Assembly: GCA_963681975.1 (NCBI GenBank)
Contig: OY820613.1
Coordinates: 3,348,001 to 3,412,000 of the forward strand
Direction of reading: 5' to 3'
Length of the DNA stretch: 64,000 bases
From: JANELJ01 sp024511395
GTDB lineage: Bacteria > Pseudomonadota > Gammaproteobacteria > GRL18
Each line of letters starts with the position of its first letter. Within the stretch, counting starts at the first letter, position 1. Of this stretch, positions 44,629-53,059 are shown one piece after another. The notes beneath the pieces were generated by a model, which saw nothing but the letters and a program-made list of their open reading frames with translations, had not been told where the DNA came from and did not search any database. The position numbers were made by a program, and so were the translations under genes.

Positions 44629-45918
44629 TTATAACAAATCTTCAAATCGCCTTAAAATATCCGTATCCGGTGGCTGGAATTTTTGGGACTTACCATCCCA
44701 CCAGTCCCTGACCCTAACCTGCGAAAAATACCTTATCAGTCCCATTCGTATTCTTCCGGCAGTAATGGGTGTATTCTTTCGCCAGGGCGTATTATCAATT
44801 AAGCGCAATACCGAATCCGGACATTTAATAGCCCGCAATTGAGGTATAATATACCCCGGAGCAATAATGTGTACCCATCGATGTAACACCTTCCGGGTTT
44901 TCTGCCAGGTCTGTTTCATGCCCCAGTCATTTTTTAACTGATTGAACAAGGGCTCAATCGACCAGCGCTTTTCATAAGCGACAATAACATCCAGACCACT
45001 TAACTGCATATCTGTTGACAGTAATAGACGTGGTCTTTTTTTCCCTTTAGAGTCCTCAAACTCACACCAGACAAAGCATACCGACTGGCCATTCAGAAAG
45101 CGGGCTTTAGCCACCGCTGTTCGGTAATTAACCTGCTGTTCACGTCCATACAGGTGTACGGTTTCCTTATTTAAAGGCAGCCGTTTAATTTCTTCTTTTG
45201 TATAACGTGTCCCATATTTTCCGGGTCGTCCCCGGCCTTTACCTTGCCAGGGTCGTTTATATAATACGGTATCGATTCGTACCTGACCTATAACCGTCAT
45301 ATTATAAGCCTGTACCGATTCAATAAAAGAACGGCGCATATACCAACTGTCCACCAATACAGTAACCGCTTTATCTTTTAGCGGTTTCAGTAATGCCCGG
45401 ATAAGACTTCGGGCAATCACCAGTTTACCACTGTTACCGGCCTGTGGTGTTAAACGTAATAACAATAGCAGAGGCGTATTACAGCCAGAACGCTTAACAA
45501 TCGCAGCCAGTGCTACCCGGCATTGCCCTCTGACATGCCGGGACAGATTGGTTTTATTACCATGCTGATGGTGTATCTGACTCATGGGTGCCTTTTTGGA
45601 ATGACGCAGCACGATAGAGTCATCTATGGCCAGATAAAGCGGATTATCCCCAAACAGCTTTAGAAACAGGGCCGTCCACTGTCTCATCAGTTTAAGATAA
45701 GACCACTGACCGGTTTCAAGCCATTTATAATAACCGGGCCATTGCCTGGCCATGTCCACTATCCAGATAGCACTGGTTACAAACCCTGATTGAGTTAATA
45801 AACTGCCCATTAGTAACTCAATAAAGGTTTTTGCGCTCCTAAGGGGTAGCGCTCGGGTTAAAAATGTTATGTAATAAAACAGTTCACCGGGGATATTGCC
45901 GTATCCTTTGGTGTGCAT
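44629..45918 (-). CDS. IS4-family DDE transposase (429 aa)
   Basis: This complete frame serves as reference for the broken copies. DDE residues: D99 or D100 (YLAIDDSIVL), D190 (VTVLVDSWYM) and E322 in the YREK signature, Y315-R318-E322-K329 (YEKRWSIEPLFNQLK), with the Y(2)R(3)E(6)K spacing of the IS4 family. The basic linker GKGRGRPGKYGTRYTKEE near 227-243 may contact DNA. The start MHTKGYGNIPGELFYY at 45918 is the first ATG after the leader. Confidence 0.92.
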   Translation of the reverse strand: MHTKGYGNIPGELFYYITFLTRALPLRSAKTFIELLMGSLLTQSGFVTSAIWIVDMARQWPGYYKWLETGQWSYLKLMRQWTALFLKLFGDNPLYLAIDDSIVLRHSKKAPMSQIHHQHGNKTNLSRHVRGQCRVALAAIVKRSGCNTPLLLLLRLTPQAGNSGKLVIARSLIRALLKPLKDKAVTVLVDSWYMRRSFIESVQAYNMTVIGQVRIDTVLYKRPWQGKGRGRPGKYGTRYTKEEIKRLPLNKETVHLYGREQQVNYRTAVAKARFLNGQSVCFVWCEFEDSKGKKRPRLLLSTDMQLSGLDVIVAYEKRWSIEPLFNQLKNDWGMKQTWQKTRKVLHRWVHIIAPGYIIPQLRAIKCPDSVLRLIDNTPWRKNTPITAGRIRMGLIRYFSQVRVRDWWDGKSQKFQPPDTDILRRFEDLL

Positions 45919-46067
45919 TGCGGCCTACAGAAGTTTGTTTTTTCTTACTGAAGGCCGCTTCTTAAAAGATAGCTCTTTTAAGAAGAAGCAGCAATGCTGC
46001 CGAATTTTTGTCAACTGTTTTTTGCTTTTTTTTACTGTTTTTACTGAATTATTTTGTTTACCTCGGA

Positions 46068-46179
46068 GTAACAGGGGCCGGGTGTCCCTTGATGAAGTTT
46101 CGACAGCATGGAGGCTGTCGAAAAGCCTCCATGGATGGATTCACGGCGGCTTCAGCAAGGGATACCCGGTTCCTGTTAC
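46068..46179. repeat. 112-bp nested palindrome in the IS4 leader
   Basis: The outer arms start GTAACAGG and CCTGTTAC, then CCCTTGATGAAG against CTTCAGCAAGGG. The inner hairpin is TTTCGACAGC/GCTGTCGAAA, followed by CCATGGATGGATTCACGG. The core aligns base for base with the free copy at 61649-61760. Confidence 0.88.
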
Positions 46180-46304
46180 GGACTATCGGTTAACTGAGGT
46201 AATCAATAAATTTTAAATGATTCTCCTTTTTGGGGGAGCTGAAACTCTAAACTTTAGTTAAGACAAAAATTATAAAAATATTATAAAACCAGAAAGGAAG
46301 GTCA

Positions 46305-47006
46305 ATGAAATTATTAAAAACATTGCTTTTAGGGGGCGCAGCACTGGTATTGTTGGCTAATACAATGACAGTACAGGCGCGGGTTATTGTGCATGATTTA
46401 CGTGGTGAGGAGGCAACGACTTATCAGTATCCCATGAATCCAGGTAAGTATTATTCTCAGCATTATCGTCCGAAAAGCCTGCCGGTGCCGGTAGTTACCG
46501 GTAAGTCACCGGTAATATTGCTGGAAGAATCTATAAATAAGGTGATTGATTTTCTGTCCACGCCCCAGCCGGCTTTGCTGGAGCAGATCACTGACTTTCT
46601 TAACCGGGAAATTGCACCGCATTTTGATTTTGAATATATGGCACGCTGGGTAGCCGGACGTTATTACAAAACCATGAATCAGCAACAGCAAAAGCAGTTT
46701 ACCCAGATTTTCAAGGAACTGTTTATTACTACCTTTGTACAGAAATTAAGTAATTTCCGTAATTATCCGCCCGTGGTAGAAAATTTCTGCTCTCGTCGTA
46801 CTAGTGAGAATGAAGCTATAGCATCAGCCAGGATTCTGCAGGAAGATGGCACGGTTGTACATGCGGACTTTAAGTTTCTGAAAACCAGAAACGGCTGGAA
46901 AGTAGTGGATGTACGGGCCAATGGTGTCAGTGCACTGTTTTATTACAGACATTTTTTTGAAGAACAGATCCGCCGTCAACGGCAGAATAATGAAGTTTTT
47001 AAATAA
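46305..47006 (+). CDS. MlaC/Ttg2D-family periplasmic protein
   Basis: Relatives shuttle phospholipids between outer and inner membranes or assist hopanoid transport. The 233-aa protein has a signal peptide (KTLLLGGAALVLLANTMTVQ, cleavage after VQA) and the MlaC core: FLNREIAPHFDFEYMARWVA, GRYYKTMNQQQQKQFTQIFK, ELFITTFVQKLSNF, ending with KFLKTRNGWKVVDVRANGVS. No mlaD, mlaE or mlaF is next to it. It starts 39 bp beyond the IS4 target duplication, so its promoter may have been altered. AGAAAGGAAGG before ATG 46305 is a good ribosome binding site. Confidence 0.87.
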   Translation: MKLLKTLLLGGAALVLLANTMTVQARVIVHDLRGEEATTYQYPMNPGKYYSQHYRPKSLPVPVVTGKSPVILLEESINKVIDFLSTPQPALLEQITDFLNREIAPHFDFEYMARWVAGRYYKTMNQQQQKQFTQIFKELFITTFVQKLSNFRNYPPVVENFCSRRTSENEAIASARILQEDGTVVHADFKFLKTRNGWKVVDVRANGVSALFYYRHFFEEQIRRQRQNNEVFK

Positions 47007-47032
47007 CTTTTATTTGTAACACTGTTCCAGAG

Positions 47033-47051
47033 CGTGGGCATTCTGCCCACG
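47033..47051. repeat. REP-like hairpin
   Basis: CGTGGGCA and TGCCCACG form a perfect 8-bp stem around TTC, between the MlaC-like gene and the stator pair. It resembles the palindrome at 4551. A T-rich tract (CCTTTTTATAGG) follows a few bases later, so weak terminator activity is possible. Confidence 0.6.
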
Positions 47052-47126
47052 TTACCTTTTTATAGGTATAGTTCATAGGTATAAACCCTAATTCTAAGCC
47101 GATCTATATTAGTTTATTATCTGTTT

Positions 47127-48077
47127 ATGATGCACTTCAAATCCAGCTATAGCTTTAATATTCTTTTGCGTCTGATCATTCTATCTCTTTTACTGGTAGT
47201 GCTGATCTACTTTCAGTTCGATTATATCCAGAATGTTTATCTTAAAAACCAGTTAACTAATACCGGTTATTTTATTAATGGTTCTATTCTCGGCCTGTTC
47301 CTGCTGGGTATGGCCAAACAGGTATCGTCCTTATTGTTTTACTGGCGTGAGGAACGGGCACTGGGCAAGCTTATTGTTAATCTGCATAAGGAAAGTAACA
47401 ATCCGGTCAAGGGTATTTATGAGAAAAGCCTGATTGCCCATCGCTATGTGACTATGAAGGATATTTACCGTCAACATGCACCAGTTAATCAAAGTGCGCT
47501 TGCGGCGGCCATGGTCGCTTCTGAAAGCACCCGTCTGAGTTTGCCCCGTTTTGTCTCCAATGTCCTTATTCTTACGGGTGTATTTGGTACCATTATTTCA
47601 TTATCAATTGCCCTGATGGGGGCTTCCAGCTTAATGGAAAATAATGGTGTCAGCAGTATGGGGCAGGTGATTCACGGCATGTCTACTGCATTGTCAACCA
47701 CCACAACAGCCATTGTCTGTTATATGTTCTTTGGTTATTTTTATCTGAAACTGACCGATGTCCAGACCAATCTGTTCAGTGCCATTGAACAGGTGACTAC
47801 TCAGCATCTTATGCCGCGCTTCTCACATCAGAGTGAGAATATGGTGCATCAGCTGGCAGAACTTATTAAATCTCTGCGCCATACTGCGGCTAATATGCAG
47901 TTGTCCCAGCAGCAGTATCTGGAAATGGGAACTAAAGTCAATGAGATCACCTCTCAGTTTGATGACAGGGTCAGCGGTATGTCAGAAGATCTTAGTGAAA
48001 TTAAGGAACTGCTTCGGCTTGGCTTCCGTCTGCCGGAAGACCACCCTCATCACCCCTCTAATCAGAAACCCTCCTGA
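47127..48077 (+). CDS. MotA/TolQ/ExbB-like proton channel protein
   Basis: It is a 316-aa protein with four predicted membrane helices: residues ~11-30, 47-73, 142-165 (FVSNVLILTGVFGTIISLSI) and 189-208 (LSTTTTAIVCYMFFGYFYL). The ~70-residue cytoplasmic loop between helices 2 and 3 is MotA-like. GQVIHGMSTALSTTTTAI is the conserved pore segment of the superfamily. A C-terminal helical tail (~220-300) is likely cytoplasmic. The partner gene starts 16 nt downstream. The pair is expected to form a 5:2 ion-driven stator, but no flagellar, tol or ton gene is nearby. The exact role is unknown. Confidence 0.85.
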   Translation: MMHFKSSYSFNILLRLIILSLLLVVLIYFQFDYIQNVYLKNQLTNTGYFINGSILGLFLLGMAKQVSSLLFYWREERALGKLIVNLHKESNNPVKGIYEKSLIAHRYVTMKDIYRQHAPVNQSALAAAMVASESTRLSLPRFVSNVLILTGVFGTIISLSIALMGASSLMENNGVSSMGQVIHGMSTALSTTTTAIVCYMFFGYFYLKLTDVQTNLFSAIEQVTTQHLMPRFSHQSENMVHQLAELIKSLRHTAANMQLSQQQYLEMGTKVNEITSQFDDRVSGMSEDLSEIKELLRLGFRLPEDHPHHPSNQKPS

Positions 48078-48093
48078 GCGTGAGTAAGCTGCT

Positions 48094-49197
48094 ATGAATG
48101 ACGGCTTTATTGATCTCAGACAGAATTATCAGCATCTGGTGGAAGATTCTTTCTGGCCGTCTTTTACAGATATTATGACAGTCGTGGTGATGATTTTTTT
48201 AATCACCACCAGTATTTTAATTGTTAAGAACTGGGAGCTGGTAGATGAGCTTAAAACCCGTATTGAGGTGGAGCAGAAAATATCTCAGCGTTTAAAAGCT
48301 AGTATGGTCGCGCAGCAAAAAACCTCTCAGGAGCTTGAAGCCAGTCTTAACAAGCGCCAGGAAATAATGCGTAAACTGCAGGAATCACTTGAAGCAGAGC
48401 GACGTACCTCCGAAGTCTTTCAGAAAACATCCCAGGAAAAAGCCACTCTGGAAGAACGCCTGACCCAGACTCAAAGTGAACTGTCCATGCTGCGTCTGCA
48501 ATTAATGCAGGCCAGAGAAAGTGCCTCGGAACGTGATAAACTGATTGTGGAACAGGATCAGAATTTAACCCGTTTAAACGAACAAAAACGCAAGCTAGAA
48601 CGCACTATTACAGCAAGAGATAGTGAGTTACACAGGGTTCAGCAGCGTCTGGCGCAACTTGAAACATCCATGGATTCTCTTAAGACCAAACTGGAAGTTA
48701 AAGCCATTGCTCTGTCCCGGCGTGATAGGGAACTACAGGCACAGATGGCACAATTGGAGAACCGTGAACAGGAATTGCTGAAACTGAATCAGCAGAATCA
48801 GCAATACCAGGACAGCATCAGTCGTTATGAACGCCGGATCGCTGAGGTTCAGCAGCAGCACACGGTGCTGGTGGGTGATTATAAAGAGCTGGAAGATAAG
48901 TATAACAAGCTTATCAAACCGTCCCGTTCAGCCATTGGTAAGTACGTAGTGGAAGTGCGTTATGAAAAGCAGGCCGGTAAAGCTCATATCCAGTTCCGGG
49001 AATCGGATCATAATCCTTACCAGACAATTTCTGAGGCTGTCATGCATAAAAAGCTCAGAGCTTTAAAAGACCGCTATAAAGACAAACTGTATGTCAAAAT
49101 TATTATTCCTGATGACAGCGGCCTGTCTTATAACGAAGCTTGGACTTTTATGAGTTCAGTGCTGGATAAATACGATTATTACTACCAGGATGACTAG
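48094..49197 (+). CDS. MotB/ExbD-like stator partner with long coiled coil
   Basis: It is a 367-aa protein. A short cytoplasmic N terminus leads into one membrane helix (~23-44) preceded by SFWPSFTDIMTVVVMIFLIT; D26 is placed like the ion-binding Asp of MotB, TolR and ExbD. Residues ~48-275 form a continuous charged coiled coil (for example LEASLNKRQEIMRKLQESLE). The last ~87 residues form a small alpha/beta domain (GKYVVEVRYEKQAGKAHIQF, DKLYVKIIIPDDSGLSYNEA). There is no OmpA-like peptidoglycan-binding domain. It ends 8 bp before the convergent radC. ZorB of Zorya defence is a distant structural analogue, but zorC and zorD are missing. Confidence 0.82.
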   Translation: MNDGFIDLRQNYQHLVEDSFWPSFTDIMTVVVMIFLITTSILIVKNWELVDELKTRIEVEQKISQRLKASMVAQQKTSQELEASLNKRQEIMRKLQESLEAERRTSEVFQKTSQEKATLEERLTQTQSELSMLRLQLMQARESASERDKLIVEQDQNLTRLNEQKRKLERTITARDSELHRVQQRLAQLETSMDSLKTKLEVKAIALSRRDRELQAQMAQLENREQELLKLNQQNQQYQDSISRYERRIAEVQQQHTVLVGDYKELEDKYNKLIKPSRSAIGKYVVEVRYEKQAGKAHIQFRESDHNPYQTISEAVMHKKLRALKDRYKDKLYVKIIIPDDSGLSYNEAWTFMSSVLDKYDYYYQDD

Positions 49198-49204
49198 CCT
49201 TCTG

Positions 49205-49879
49205 TTACAAAATCCCGCGTTCTGCCAGAGAAATAATTTCATCATCACCAATCACCAGATGGTCCAGCAGCCGGATATCCACCAGACCCAGAGCATCCTT
49301 TAAACGGCGGGTAATACTTTCATCTGCCTGACTGGGTTCTGCGATTCCTGAGGGGTGGTTATGAGCTACAATCATTGCTGCAGCATTATACTGCAGAGCT
49401 TTTTTGACGACTTTCCGGGGATATACCGAGGCGCCGTCAATGGTACCCTGAAACAGTTCTTCAAATTTAATGACCTGGTGCCGGTTATCCAGAAACAGGG
49501 CGGCAAAGACTTCATGAGGCTTATGTCTTAAGCGGCTTTTTAAATACAGTCGGGTATCCTGTGGACTGCTGATAGTATCCTGTCGGCTGATGGTTTCTGC
49601 CAGGTAGCGCTGTGACATTTCCAGTACTGCCTGTAACTGCACATATTTGGCAGTACCGACTCCTTTGGCATGGGAAAATGTTTCCAGATCAGCGGCAAAC
49701 AGATTGCGCAGGGATGAAAACTCATTGAGCAGATGACAGGCCAGATCAATGGCGCTCATCCCCCGGGTGCCGGTGCGTAAAAAAATGGCCAGCAATTCAG
49801 CATCACTGAGTGCTGTGGCACCGCGCTGGAGTAATTTTCCCCGGGGACGTTCGGCTTTCAGCCAGTTAGTAATAGACAT
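49205..49879 (-). CDS. radC: RadC family JAB-domain protein
   Basis: It has 224 aa with an N-terminal helix-hairpin-helix-like region (ATALSDAELLAIFLRTGTRG) and a JAB/MPN domain with the metal site in AMIVAHNHPSGIAEPSQADE. The function is unsettled; a role in recombination repair has been questioned. It is divergent from coaBC, as in E. coli, but the rpmB that usually follows is ~5 kb away. It is intact. Confidence 0.94.
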   Translation of the reverse strand: MSITNWLKAERPRGKLLQRGATALSDAELLAIFLRTGTRGMSAIDLACHLLNEFSSLRNLFAADLETFSHAKGVGTAKYVQLQAVLEMSQRYLAETISRQDTISSPQDTRLYLKSRLRHKPHEVFAALFLDNRHQVIKFEELFQGTIDGASVYPRKVVKKALQYNAAAMIVAHNHPSGIAEPSQADESITRRLKDALGLVDIRLLDHLVIGDDEIISLAERGIL

Positions 49880-50040
49880 AGCAAATCCTTATGCAGATGA
49901 TGATTTGTTATATTTTATAAAAAAACTATTGAGAAGTGTGCCGGTATTTTCTGACACAGGTCATAGTCTGAAAAATTATCCGTGTACAGAGTGGAATACT
50001 TATTGCGGTAAGTACTTACTAATTGGTAAAATAGTTAGCT

Positions 50041-51315
50041 ATGTCACTTTTCCAGGATAAAAAAATTATTTTAGGGGTTTGCGGGGGGGTTGCCGCCTAC
50101 AAGTCTGCAGAATTATTACGTCTGCTGATTAAAGCGGGTGCTCAGGTACAGGTGGTCATGACCCCGTCAGCGGAACAGTTTGTGGCTTCCATGACTTTTC
50201 AGGCTCTGTCATCTAACCCGGTACGCAGTGACTTATTTGATAAAGCCGCTGAAGCTGGTATGGGGCATATAGAGCTGGCCCGCTGGGCGGATTTAATTCT
50301 AATAGCACCGGCAACGGCTAATACCATCGCTAAAATCAGCCAGGGAGTGGCTGATAATTTGCTGACTACTATTTGTCTGGCCAGTGCCGCTCCTCTTATT
50401 ATAGCCCCGACTATGAATCAGCAGATGTGGCGTAGTGAGGTCAACCAGGAAAATATTAAGCGCTTCAAAGGTCGGACAGCTATTAGTCTGATTGGCCCGG
50501 CCCGGGGAGAGCAGGCCTGTGGGGATAATGGGCCCGGGCGCATGGAAGAAACCGAAAGTATCATGCAGTTCTGTGAACAGCAATTGCAGCAGTTAAAAGA
50601 ACAGCAGAGCCTTTCAGATTTGCTAAAGGGTAAAAAACTGCTGATTACCGCAGGCCCAACCATAGAGTATATTGATCCGGTTCGTTATATTAGCAACCGC
50701 AGCAGCGGTAAAATGGGCTATGCAATAGCGCGTGCGGCTTCTGAGGCTGGTGCTGAAGTGACCTTGGTCAGCGGCCCGGTGGTACTTGATGCACCTGAAA
50801 GTGTGAACTGTTATAAAGTCCGCAGTGCCGTGCAGATGCATGAAAAGGTATTTGAACAGCTGGATAATATGGATATTTTTATTGCCACGGCTGCAGTGGC
50901 GGACTATCGACCGGTAGAGGCCAAAAGTCAGAAAATTAAAAAATCTCAGGATACTATGACTATAGAACTGGTAAAAAACCCTGATATCCTGTTGGATGTA
51001 TCCAATCACAATGAAAAACTGTTTACTATTGGCTTTGCAGCTGAAACCACAGAGCTGGAAAAATACGCTCTGGATAAACTGAACAGAAAAAAACTGGATA
51101 TGATTGCCGCCAACCGGGTGGGCAGTGATAATACGGGTCGAAGCATGGGGTTTGATAGTGATACTAATGAGCTCGTGTTATTTTGTAAAAATTCTGAGGC
51201 AGGTATTGAGCAAAAAGTATTACCTGAAACCACAAAACAGCAGCTGGCTAGAGAGCTGATAAAAGAAATTGTTCTGCAATATGAAAACCGCAATAAAAAG
51301 AAGGACTGGAAATAG
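50041..51315 (+). CDS. coaBC: Bifunctional phosphopantothenoylcysteine decarboxylase/synthetase
   Basis: It catalyses two steps of CoA synthesis. The 424-aa protein has an N-terminal CoaC flavoprotein half (GVCGGVAAYKSAELLRLLIK, SPTMN-type motif APTMNQQMW, ACGDNGPGRMEE) and a C-terminal CoaB half (ITAGPTIEYIDPVRYISNRS, SGKMGYAIARA, ATAAVADYRP, ANRVG). The dut start lies 3 nt after the stop, so the genes are cotranscribed. Confidence 0.95.
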   Translation: MSLFQDKKIILGVCGGVAAYKSAELLRLLIKAGAQVQVVMTPSAEQFVASMTFQALSSNPVRSDLFDKAAEAGMGHIELARWADLILIAPATANTIAKISQGVADNLLTTICLASAAPLIIAPTMNQQMWRSEVNQENIKRFKGRTAISLIGPARGEQACGDNGPGRMEETESIMQFCEQQLQQLKEQQSLSDLLKGKKLLITAGPTIEYIDPVRYISNRSSGKMGYAIARAASEAGAEVTLVSGPVVLDAPESVNCYKVRSAVQMHEKVFEQLDNMDIFIATAAVADYRPVEAKSQKIKKSQDTMTIELVKNPDILLDVSNHNEKLFTIGFAAETTELEKYALDKLNRKKLDMIAANRVGSDNTGRSMGFDSDTNELVLFCKNSEAGIEQKVLPETTKQQLARELIKEIVLQYENRNKKKDWK

Positions 51316-51318
51316 ATT

Positions 51319-51774
51319 ATGAACGAAGTGGATGTAAAAATTCTTGACCCCAGAGTCGGTACAGAATTCCCGTTACCGGAATATGCAACGGATGGTTCTG
51401 CAGGAATGGATTTACGGGCTATATTTGATAAAGATCATGAATTATTACCGGGTGAAACACTGTTAATTCCTACCGGGCTGGCGATTCATATTGCTAATAA
51501 TAATATGGCAGCCATGATCCTGCCACGTTCCGGACTTGGACATAAACACGGCATTGTTCTGGGTAATCTAGTGGGGTTGATTGATTCAGATTATCAGGGG
51601 CAGCTATTTGTATCCTGCTGGAACCGAGGCAATAGTGCTTTTACCATTAAACCGGGTGAGCGTATAGCGCAACTGGTTTTTGTTCCGGTTGTACAAGCGC
51701 AATTGAAAATAGTTGACTCCTTTGATCAAAGCCAGCGCGGAGAAGGTGGCTTTGGGCATACTGGAAGTCATTAA
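51319..51774 (+). CDS. dut: Deoxyuridine 5'-triphosphate nucleotidohydrolase
   Basis: It hydrolyses dUTP to dUMP and keeps uracil out of DNA. The 151-aa trimeric-type enzyme has all five motifs: AGMDLRA, LPRSGLGHKHG, GNLVGLIDSDYQG, RIAQLVFVPV and RGEGGFGHTGSH. It is second in the coaBC operon and undamaged. Confidence 0.96.
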   Translation: MNEVDVKILDPRVGTEFPLPEYATDGSAGMDLRAIFDKDHELLPGETLLIPTGLAIHIANNNMAAMILPRSGLGHKHGIVLGNLVGLIDSDYQGQLFVSCWNRGNSAFTIKPGERIAQLVFVPVVQAQLKIVDSFDQSQRGEGGFGHTGSH

Positions 51775-51840
51775 CCTGGAAAAAGCCATTAATATCGCAA
51801 ACTAGTCATACAGCCAGATAAATTGAGCGGAACAATTATA

Positions 51841-52973
51841 TGAATGAGACAAAAGTAAAAATTCAGGAGATGATCAAGGAAGAAAAAGCGGCAAAGCGAA
51901 AGGAAAAACTGGAGGAGTAATGCCAGAAAAAAGGGAATAAAAAAAAGATTAAAGGGGCCAAAAAAGACAGGTCTGCGATAAAAATAGATCAAGAAAAGAA
52001 AAAACTTGCGCGTCTGGGTTCATTTATCATTCTGCTTTTTGCACTGGCCCTAGAGCTGTTTTATGCCGAAAACCAGTGTAGAAAACAATTTTCAGAAACA
52101 GGTTAAAGCCAATGCAGAAAAAGAGTTAAATAATCTTCAGGAGCAGGCTGGGCTTATATTAAGGGATAAGATAGCAAACTTCGATTATATTCTTATGCTG
52201 GTCCGCCTGGTTTCCCGGCTGGTTAAAAAAACGGAGTCTGATAAGGCAGAAACAAAAACAGCGGATAAAATAGTTAAACCAGAAGCCATTGATGAGGATT
52301 ATGTTCCATCCACTCCGGCGCCTGCATCCGATATAAGAGTGGATGATGACAAGGCCGTTGATAAGGAATACCTGACACTGGTACTGAATAAAATATTCTT
52401 AGCCGTAATAAGGAAGCCACTATTCTTTATGATGTTAAATCATCCAGCAAACTGGAACCATTTATCCGTGAACTGGGCGGTAAGCCGATGATGTGCAAAA
52501 GTGAGCATTCTTTTATGAAGAGTAAACTGCTTGAAACTGGTGCATTGCTGGAGGGTGAGATGAGCGATCATATCTTTATCAAAGATCGCTGGTATGGGTT
52601 TGATGACGGCCTGTTTGTTACGGCCCAGATTCTGGAAATATTATCCATTGATTTGAGAAAATCACGGCAGATTTTTGCTAAACTGCCTGATGCACTTAAT
52701 ACCCCGGAAATTCTTATTGCTACACCGGATGCTCACGGCATTATAGAAAAACTGGATCCGAATAATGCACATTTCAATGGTGGTAATGTAATTACTATTG
52801 ATGGTGTTCGGGTTGAATATACCGATGGTTGGTGGTTGATACGGGCCTCTAACATCAGTGACAATCTGACCATGCGTTTTGAAGCAGATAATGAAAAAGC
52901 ACTGCAGCGCATTGCCAACAGCTTTAAAGCCGCACTTATGGAAGTTGAACCCGGACTGGAATTTCCCTTTTAA
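51841..52973 (+). pseudogene. algC: AlgC-type phosphomannomutase/phosphoglucomutase, catalytic core deleted
   Basis: In relatives the gene after dut encodes AlgC with an N-terminal membrane extension. Here ATG 51841 gives MNETKVKIQEMIKEEKAAKR, a TAG at 51919, and a membrane segment LARLGSFIILLFALALELFY; a shifted frame from 52063 adds a helical domain (EKELNNLQEQAGLILRDKIA). From ~52400 the text reads NKEATILYDVKSSSKLEPFI, then GHSFMK-like EHSFMKSKLLETGALLEGEM and DRWYGFDDGLFVTAQILEIL to 52973. The ~250 residues holding the phosphoserine loop and metal site are missing. The LEGEMSDH motif also differs from the usual GEMSGH. Confidence 0.82.
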
Positions 52974-52989
52974 ATTAGCTATTTTATTT

Positions 52990-53009
52990 CCCCCTTCTTT
53001 AGAAGGGGG
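52990..53009. repeat. Short palindrome CCCCCTTCT/AGAAGGGGG
   Basis: A 9-bp perfect stem around TT is followed by GATTGAGGGGG. It lies between the algC remnant and argB. This looks like a common extragenic repeat; without a T-run it is not a clear terminator. Confidence 0.55.
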
Positions 53010-53059
53010 ATTGAGGGGGTTGCTAAATCAGCGAAAAAATTTAAGAGATATATAAAATT

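Larger units (their letters stand above)
44535..46257 (-). mobile_element. IS4-type element, intact (1723 bp), 9-bp TSD
   Basis: The inverted repeats begin CTAAAGTTTAGAG at both ends and extend ~25 bp with mismatches. The perfect 9-bp duplication TTAAGACAA lies at 44526-44534 and 46258-46266. The right ~340 bp (45919-46257) is a non-coding leader with a run of hairpins: TTCTTAAAAGA/TCTTTTAAGAA, CGGCAGCAATGCTGCCG-like, and the 112-bp nested palindrome. This is the reference copy for the other four. Confidence 0.95.

Noticed and set aside
47127..49197. The stator-like pair as a Zorya anti-phage system.
   Set aside because: The MotB-like partner lacks the OmpA-like domain of ZorB, and no zorC, zorD or zorE gene is next to it; radC, rpmB and an MlaC-like gene are the neighbours.
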